Source: an uncultured Christensenella sp. (GTDB lineage: Bacteria > Bacillota > Clostridia > Christensenellales > Borkfalkiaceae). Taken from it: a stretch of 64,000 bases of DNA. A model generated the notes under the pieces. That model was not told the origin of the DNA. It saw nothing but the letters and a program-made list of their open reading frames with translations, and did not search any database. Made by a program: the position numbers and the translations under genes. This document shows, one piece after another, positions 63,401-64,000 of this stretch. Within the stretch, counting starts at the first letter, position 1; each line of letters opens with the position of its first letter. The stretch spans positions 24,520 to 88,519 of the forward strand of contig CAJUEO010000001.1 in NCBI GenBank assembly GCA_910585685.1. Reading direction: 5' to 3'.

Positions 63401-64000
63401 CGAATACGACGCAAATCTTACTTTGAAGAACGCAGGCGATTATACCGTTTACTACATGATTTCGGCAGACAACCATGACGCCGTAACGGGAACTATCGAC
63501 GCTTCAATAGCACTTGCAGCGTTCAGCGACATAAATGTCGAAGCTTACAACGCCGCTTACGACGGCAACGAACACGGTGCAGTAGTCGGTACGCCTACCG
63601 TAACCGTAGTCGGAGAAAATACTCCTGTCTGGAAGTACAGCACTCGTGAAAACGGTGAGTACACCGCCACGATGCCGAGATTTACCAATGCGGGAACCTA
63701 CACGGTATGGTACACGCTTGAAGCAGACAACCATATTTCGGTTAAGGACAGCATCGAAGTCGTAATCGAAACCGCAGTATTCACGGGAGTAACCGTAACG
63801 GGTTATCGTGGAATATTCGACGGCGCGCTTCATAACGTAGTTGACCAGCACAGAGCTACTACCGCAGACGGTTCGGTACCCAACTGGTTGTACTCGTTGA
63901 CCGGAGAAGAAGGCTCTTACAGGTCTAACATAACTATTAATACGGCCGGCACTTATACTGTTTACTACACTGTATCTGCAGCTAACCACGAAACAAAGAG
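42435..64000 (+). CDS. Giant BspA-like leucine-rich-repeat surface protein (C-terminus outside window)
   Basis: One reading frame from ATG 42435 runs to the window edge, over 7,180 codons; I read the frame at sites from start to end and found no break. Residues 13-33 (LLWVTILFVTLAATLTSALA region) form a signal peptide or anchor. Codons to about 60,850 encode BspA-type leucine-rich repeats (VTSIGxxAFxGCxxL-type). They alternate with about 20 'LPFVG...LFGYIFG...YYIP' islands and about 20 'W..I.F...ANPL' modules. From about 61,400 the protein changes to MBG/YDG-type Ig-like repeats of about 90 residues. Such proteins are usually cell-surface adhesins of gut or host-associated bacteria; the cell-wall anchor would be beyond the window. 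Function is inferred. Confidence 0.93.
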   Translation, partial: MRNFRKLHRLNLLWVTILFVTLAATLTSALAVYFNRNSVNSNGMAYAQAEARSDENNNGVDYELSLAADSSRATPVQLNQIGDFVISGNVLSGISSQGFAKLASGGVTPTSNSEIKVDFAVAIPNSVTSINAGAFSGCSTMVTIALPFVGGSATATSASASTLFGYIFGTTSYTGATSITQYYNGSSTARYYIPNKLTSVRITGGTVHFGAFYGCRYITSVFVGANVTSIGERAFQGCSALTNISIDNGITSIGASAFVRTAITSISIPSSVKQIGEGAFNNVTTLSAVLITDLNAWVAIQFANASANPLSVANSLRLNNTEVVNATLTTATVINNFAFYHYTKLQKITIPGTVKTIGFSAFNGCTNLTNPAIPTSVTLIDEHAFEECTSITAITVPDSTAANQTKTIKDSAFNKCNSLTSVHIGKEVTTIGKGAFAGCTSVAEMTLPFVGSSASATSASNSDTASTLFGWIFGSTYYVDGTEISQYYSSSASAKYYIPSTLKKLTITGNTAANVRLNYGALSNMTMLTEVIIEDGVNYIYDSTLRGCSNITNLTIPFVGYVKTATSPSTTTVFGYIFGASSYTGGRQINQIYNSSNNSVNYYIPTGLTTVTVTGGNILYGAFYNCSMIEEITLPERAYNYATIYDKAFFGCTGITEVEIPAYFTSINTSAFQNCSNLNKIILPQGVTTFGSAVFTGCTALTGVYISDINAWAKITFSDANANPLTFAHNLYLNDALVTNVTLTTATKISNYAFYGYDKITNITIPTSVSSIGNYAFYNCVNLGDINVPNASSIGTYAFYGCSSIEKVIIGSTTSSIGDSAFSHCSGITEMTLPIIGNSRLTSSNTSVNSLFGFIFGTSSYEGGTAITQQTNSSSNSRTFYIPSGLKTLTITTTTILSYGAFYNCTMLEKITLPDTLRTINQDVFRGCSALKEIHINSLANYSSISFGSATASPFNGNEAYLYIGNSDTPATELNITGTSTVSSYAFTYYNHLTSVDFADDITTINTYAFDNCASLKTVYFGNALRTIGSYAFRNTVLETIELPGSLTSIQSNAFENNKRLSKVTIDNGAGLNIAANAFLNCNNINEGLSISSVENWMGNTTFGNEYSNPLVYAGKLYLNDELMSTLYIDMVATIKNYSFYGCTSIRTIYVYDNVRTIEANAFKNCTNVTTVYDLSGPASGSTPTPTRLNIVRGSETNGFIAAYARFVYVTEDGGTGSTVVTFNGYQFTREGNVWYLFGYIGNEKNLVLPTASQASANLGGATTYVIAEYAFNTLEITSAVVPTAVTSIGIGAFGGCTNLVSLSLPFVGQNATVGASANSLFGYIFGTISYTGGTAVAQKWSSSSSHTATYYIPSTLREVTITGNRAAIMYGSFYGCSMLTKIAFPTTGVTVINDYAFYNCSSLEAFNVPNTVSTISTYVFTNCSSLTELSFGSMLTSIGANTFTGCANVREVYITNLLHWCSNINFNNTQTSNPLANGVAGLYLNNGLVTDLKGVASLSTVQPYAFYGYNHFVNLTIPNTMTKIGTRAFQNCANLKFLTVNGSASGVIDTYAFFGCTSLATLEIKNGVTTIGNYAFQNNTSLSTITLAAVTSIGTGAFQGASTLSTIDFGTALTTINPNAFMNCTSLAEVAIPTTVTNMGSASFGGCTALEKLTLAFLGNTPTDSNTLGYIFGNTAVSGLTYGVTQSTSYQLPLSLKTVIVLGGNIPNYAFKGANSLTSITLPRVNLIGTQALYGCSGITEIVLPTGITTFQSNAFYGTTGLEKVYYDGTLQTWVGRSFADGPSNPLNNNKAILYINDEAVEDLSAITANTAIQNYAFYGYGGFTGDFEIPGTITSIGTAAFYDNKFTTLNVICAANATINNQAFYNCRLLTEVTTSTNIRYINAEVFRGCVALQSMDLGHVGYDRNNEFNNNNGDFGFWFGTSNPGTGFYAAGQHSTWYLPISLTDITIRGGYLHYQAFRNCQYIKSINVVATSSTWIRSNTFQGCTRLTDIVLPASPIQYIESMAFYQCGSLVNMTLPFAGYYISQSGTDEYNLFGWIFGTSSYSGASICYQNYNNGGENPVCYPYINTSINGSYERPYYIPNSLRKITILGGNVAYGTFSNLVNVREINLPNTFKTSDGNTQYLRYTFYGCRNLEKVYIPTTTIQYITGYTFYGCFNLKDVTLPFIGYQRNSTSNSNNQRFGRAFINAYYNNSYTPDSYFYTDVNGWRIPKTLEKITILGNSNIYASAFDGLKNVKEINLANPYNDTKIYDYAFRNCTSLESITIPNGFKTIGNYAFQNCSAITEVFTDSLSVWQEKNFLNFEANPLHLGAEFKILTDGEYVTLEGDFTVSTEIDKVGSYTFAGYNYITSLTVPDGIKTVGAGAFAGCGVIESVRFGKDLTSVGSDAFLDDYSISQVFAADIVSWAKIDFGNPTANPMYYPCGLILGNDEIIELVLPNRADVTKVGSYAFTNCIMLANIVIPDSVNTIGVGAFYGCSGLESITLPFVGDSKSATTASKTTVFGHVFGSSNYMGSIAVNQSVGTYYIPELLTYVNITGGNILDNAFYGCSMLTEIILPEKTQSVNTIGASAFYGCTGLSEITIPGSINRINNNAFQNCNNIEVVNISNLANWITMTFGNMYSSPLNSGAELWVSGQMLVDLVVPDSVSTIGAYVFYGCTSIQTVEIPSSVTSIGAGAFGYNTGIVEIYIPATVTSMGGSVFVGCTNLETLTVPFIGASASDGNTFGYIFGNTAIEGLTYGVGQQSNGNVNYQLPVSLKNVTVLGGNIPNFSFKGAHELQSVVLPNTSTIGQQALYGCSGITEITIPSAVSSFQSNAFNGTSGLEKVYYDGTLQSWVGRSFADGNSNPLNNNKAILYINDEAVTDLSALTANTAIQNYAFYGYGGFTGDFEIPGTITSIGTAAFYDNKFTTLNVICAANATINNQAFYNCRLLTEVTTSTNIRYINAEVFRGCVALQSMDLGHVGYDRNNEFNNNNGDFGFWFGTSNPGTGFYAAGQHSTWYLPISLTDITIRGGYLHYQAFRNCQYIKSINVVATSSTWIRSNTFQGCTRLTDIVLPASPIQYIESMAFYQCGSLVNMTLPFAGYYISQSGTDEYNLFGWIFGTSSYSGASICYQNYNNGGENPVCYPYINTSINGSYERPYYIPNSLRKITILGGNVAYGTFSNLVNVREINLPNTFKTSDGNTQYLRYTFYGCRNLEKVYIPTTTIQYITGYTFYGCFNLKDVTLPFIGYQRNSTSNSNNQRFGRAFINAYYNNSYTPDSYFYTDVNGWRIPKTLEKITILGNSNIYASAFDGLKNVKEINLANPYNDTKIYDYAFRNCTSLESITIPNGFKTIGNYAFQNCTSLSEVDFGTGITAIGNDAFYNTRILNLVIPDNIVTIGNNAFREIPSMQTVVMGSGVTTVGTNAFNGCSKITQVMVDDIRDWVKINFGDGYANPLFYNGTLLEWTGEYTDDEGTVKEYAAIVDLVLPEGVTAIGNYNFYNYSHLESITLPTSLQSIGTQAFYGCSALNGVKISDMRKWAEMTFSAYTSNPLSNGAKLYLLDAESGKYNLVEHLVIDDETTKIGNFAFYNCTSLVSVTIGSAVQSIGSQAFNGCNMLTTVTVPTNVTSIGSAAFSGCSRLESITLPFTGNSATATGQNALFGYIFGTTYFTDSAPVTQYYSQSQTVGYFLPMSLKDVTITGTVDSEGAATGKISGYAFYNCSMFTNITIGEGVATIEQYAFNNCSGLTSISMPTSVKSIQVNAFTGCSNIQDVNITNLADWMSISFGNAYANPLANGSRLTLNDTPIINLEIPQEAKIINDYAFYSYNWLESVSVPTLAEGQTMSLATIGKSVFQNCLNLKSVVLPETVNTIGTTVFSGCTSLHSITAPFVGASKTTTSAAANMMFGYLFDTVYYAGSTEVMQSHDGTTMTRYYIPDSLRNVTILGGNVLRGAFYGCSMLETIVLPESLTSIGVDAFRECSSLKNLTIPFVGSSKTAKTASTTTLFGWIFGTASYRNGTPIMQTFNGTDFTTYYIPANLTSVTVLGGNILYGAFYGVDMITTANLPEQTSEINTIGDYAFYNCITLSTIAIPNCFTEIGAHAFENCANLLAVTMGIGVTDVGEDAFKEAANVKNVYTSDLPSWSAIDFANGEANPLYYGADLKLAGQIVTELVLTNEESKVGSYSFINYRHLTNVKLGSNVQSVGNNAFENCINVKTVDIVAGTVGDYAFAGCENLVSVKLGAEVSRVGENAFAGCGKIADMALPFVGESTAATGENALFGYIFGKTQYAGGKLVKQVYSSTGSVDYYIPESLTNLTVYGGEIKDGGLYGCDMLTNVSLVEVTGIGDKAFFNCSSIPEIVIPNTVESVGNSAFEGCTELDDVFINDISSWLLIDFANAQANPLATATNLWLLNAETDSYTIVESLNVPSSITEIKAYAFYNYKLLKSTTMHANVTKFGTHAFYGCDNIKDVHIANINSWSSSSFADLSSNPLSNSAALHVNGSLMEVVTFSTDSGLTAISNYAFYGCTSFTRITVSGGIAIGLGAFGACSGLTEIAVSFIGSSIDATSASANTLFGYIFGTEENESSVPVEQYYSDTESVTYYIPKKLKTVYVNSGVVLYGAFYGCDMLTTITLPQNLTSIGAKAFYNCNSLTEIVIPRSVTSIGSQAFYGCESIGRVTTSFLTEWLAIEFADATANPLSVGADLWLDTIPTDDIIIPDSVEEIKDYAFYGCTSITGVTIGNSASLTSIGNEAFYNCSNLTTVSIGSTVTSIGARAFAHEYEEGSEISSSLNSLTLGSEVASIGRDAFYGCANLGAIFIDDLNKWIQIAFENPTANPLYYFGVLNVNSVPVIDLEIDAESISAYAFYNNREIRSITLSEAVTSIGTEAFYGCRNLIKVVNNSALTLKAQSEEHGYVAYYALVITDSETENNTKVIDDYTFMLNNGDWYLTAYNGNESDLSLPSGNALTEAGITTYAIYQYVFDRVNTITSVVIPDCVTAIGNNAFNSCSLLTSVTIGRGVKSIGNNAFTDCTSLSELIIDERTESSIGNEAFANIAITELEISNNITTIGERAFANNKNLTTLTIGNVESIGDRAFVNCSNLATANLSKGVGSIATHAFNGCGSLKSVQLPFVGASMDATGASAVFGYIFGTTAYESGTSITQKYAASSSATYVIPTGLVDVTILGGELQYGAFYGCTMTTDVYLGVDVTKIGDYAFSMSGITEIDVPNNIVSIGNSAFANCTSLESITLSENLSSIGDSAFEASAITGIVIPESVETIGTTLFLNCASLKTAIIGNGVSAIPAATFRGCGALTDLVLPFVGNSIQATRDAALFGYIFGTTNYSGATAATQFYQGGNVTNYIPALLTNVTVNGGELKYGAFYECGMIKKITLGEEVNKIGTAAFRNCYDLKDLVILSSRISSSASAFTNCNSLVNIYINDIAEWVSSSFPNASATPFTKGAGLYVYNETAQEYRIVNQLVIPDTITEINKYVFYNCTSLESVTIPGTLRTIGVSAFDKCNIQAVYINNLVNWCTIDFGNATANPLNNEGTLYLNFKVVDDFEIPAEVTEVGRYAFYNDKAITRVVIHENVTFIGEKAFHGCTSLLSVCDLTTGENALKVTAQSEDNGCVGEYAMVIATDRNSDGYDRVDGFPDYRFYWNNAEGAYYLVGYNGNDTVLVLPDKAPVHNGTQIRTYRINQNAFSGMTNITSVTIPGCVTDIGTEAFRNCTALERVVIEKGVQTIAENVFSGCSSIKNLSIPFIGASSSATTASRTTVIGYLFGANNFTGSYKVSQYYSTSFVTYYIPNTLTNVTITDGNIYYGAFYGCSSLTTITLHNDIERIGGRAFYGCKNLKSTVIGNLESWFNIEFENDSANPLFYQGNLTAGGVYQVLLEIPKTVTEVKPYAFTGCQSIVVALVHENVISIGTDAFRGCTKLRSVYDYTADREDPAPLNIQKRKMTNGYIAYYANNVYTSKDDPIDQGITENQKVDGFIFEYNGGVYQLIGYDIDEVQIVNGKLVLPTRGPGTGNYIIAGKRVVYHDLFDENGEPMLDEEGNQLQEEETLLGAFANDSRIISVVIPDSVIAIGDEAFYGCANLVNVSIGSEVEKIGDAAFGNCPMLKQVNLPNDCVYGKNVFSATQRDLLLIAPNYSVYQNLKEDAAFTAYKDALTYEVTVRFYLTPLVKTDMFRETFTKLADKSLYYEKVDGIWDANASAIPVSIFNLTIRNWKDSAGTVINVGTYTVPDSGTEVEIYANQVNAPTFSENVDVTYTGKASYTIHPVWFDDSIMDVYYQLQGSGDEPTNVEPVKVGKYRVTVTLRRDVGFTFYGSTPTTTLSINNADITDININANNGTYTGVNRPVVTRTPTATIQEPTLNIPSWTYALGDENGPTNEFSKNLFVKDAGVYTVWYKVTADNHNEATGSFTLTVSEATITVTRRTGYSGVYDGKSHNAAAYVSATTVDRSEATWTYSLTRDGEFVEELLLKDVGTYNVYFKVNAPNHREYTSGAQYFTATISPATITGVNIVGFMGTFDGNEHSAVVGTPSAITVDNCNTTWLYSTKQSTDKADYSATIPTFTNVSSNIVYYVISAPNHADYFGSFTVTITDLLTMIVGTDGGYTGTYTGDALNVEDYRPTAATRNGATPVWGYARALTEETVYGDPFTITEVGTYTVYFKISATDHADYFGAYIITIGYADITISVAPIGYSGEYDGSAHKAIANKAVADTVDEVAPVWEYSLDNQEFTTTMPEFTNIGQTRVYYRVSAANHNTVTGSFTVTITEATISNVSVQGYVGIENGEDHEAVVSTTATSSVPGTIITWLYSTTGGENTYSEEVPTFRTAGRYTVWYMVTAENHKTVTGRFYVTISDKPTIDVDYTNSGYTGTYTGTALNVEDYRPEATDSEGNTNTLVWGYTLKEGAEDDEYEVALSVKDAGEYTVYFTINAEGHAPYYGSYIINIKNAKITVSDVVSHNKTYDGKEHTPVTANVTTVGGNEAKWSFKLNQFDEYDANLTLKNAGDYTVYYMISADNHDAVTGTIDASIALAAFSDINVEAYNAAYDGNEHGAVVGTPTVTVVGENTPVWKYSTRENGEYTATMPRFTNAGTYTVWYTLEADNHISVKDSIEVVIETAVFTGVTVTGYRGIFDGALHNVVDQHRATTADGSVPNWLYSLTGEEGSYRSNITINTAGTYTVYYTVSAANHETK
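47857..49286 (+). repeat. Near-identical 1.43-kb repeat, copy A
   Basis: This segment of the giant gene matches 51046-52475 at an offset of 3,189 bp (1,063 codons, in frame). Comparing sampled lines I saw one difference (C at 49250, T at 52439). Sequence left of it is related but diverged; sequence right of it differs. There are no terminal inverted repeats or transposase. Confidence 0.9.
51046..52475 (+). repeat. Near-identical 1.43-kb repeat, copy B
   Basis: This is the second copy of the block at 47857-49286. It encodes the same ~477 residues, which include two 'LPF-G' islands rich in Asn, Tyr and Ser and look more AT-rich than the flanks. After the block the two copies continue into different repeat units. 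Confidence 0.9.
61400..64000 (+). repeat. Tandem MBG/YDG-type Ig-like repeats
   Basis: About ten units of 80-95 codons, the last one cut by the window, share the pattern G-Y-x-G-x-[YF]-[DT]-G-x-x-[HL] near the start, a central W-x-[YF] and T-Y-T-V-[YW]-[YF] followed by N-H-x5-G-S-F near the end. Units starting near 62206 and 62991 share GYTGTYTG and LNVEDYRP, three units apart. Confidence 0.85.

Noticed and set aside
42865..64000. Repeats considered as a CRISPR array
   Set aside because: Repeat units are long, diverged and protein-coding, without constant short direct repeats separated by unique spacers. No cas gene is present.

Overview
The window looks like chromosomal DNA of an anaerobic, probably spore-forming Bacillota (Clostridia). 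The evidence is an Rnf-type electron-transport operon, a SpoIVA spore-coat ATPase, RNase J, type III glutamine synthetase, the tig-clpP-clpX-lon-engB block, RqcH, and very large BspA-type leucine-rich-repeat surface proteins. Sigma-A-like promoters with 16-18 bp spacers, Rho-independent hairpins between units, and frequent TTG/GTG starts fit this. No rRNA, tRNA, CRISPR array, transposase or phage gene was seen.

Layout. 1-4221 (minus): a Gx-transporter-like membrane gene, then rnfC, rnfD and an rnfG that leaves the window; this rnfG carries in-frame repeats of its FMN-binding domain. 4379-9350: M18 aminopeptidase (plus), a membrane-anchored protein of unknown role (minus), then DegV and a GNAT-fold protein (plus). 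9388-12110 (minus): rqcH, a small membrane protein and two paralogous winged-helix/tail-anchor proteins. 12295-19613 (plus): tig, clpP, clpX, lon, engB, a degenerate sugar-phosphate transferase and a DUF378 protein. A terminator-like hairpin sits directly before the lon ribosome-binding site. 19772-23021 (plus): a three-enzyme cassette of SGNH hydrolase, alpha/beta hydrolase and ATP-grasp ligase. 23130-24900: spoIVA faces a 53-residue gene that has a sigma-F/G-like promoter.

25165-32568 (plus): a 791-residue repeat protein, then RNase J, a TrmR-like tRNA methyltransferase, a TrhP-like U32 protein and EPSP synthase (aroA). The last three plausibly connect chorismate/prephenate supply to wobble-uridine modification. 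32649-36766: a lipoprotein with cysteine-containing GEW repeats, a transglutaminase-like domain and leucine-rich repeats, followed by a Y-family DNA polymerase. 36940-42104: type III glutamine synthetase, a ClC transporter with a TrkA-C tail, and adenylosuccinate synthetase.

42435-64000 is one uninterrupted reading frame of more than 7,180 codons that runs off the window. It encodes a secreted or surface protein of BspA-like repeats followed by an Ig-like (MBG/YDG-type) repeat array. Inside it lies a 1.43-kb segment present twice, with one base difference noticed, 3,189 bp apart. The most interesting observations are this near-identical block within an otherwise divergent repeat gene, the multi-flavin RnfG, the predicted forespore small gene beside spoIVA, the trmR-trhP-aroA arrangement and the hairpin before lon.
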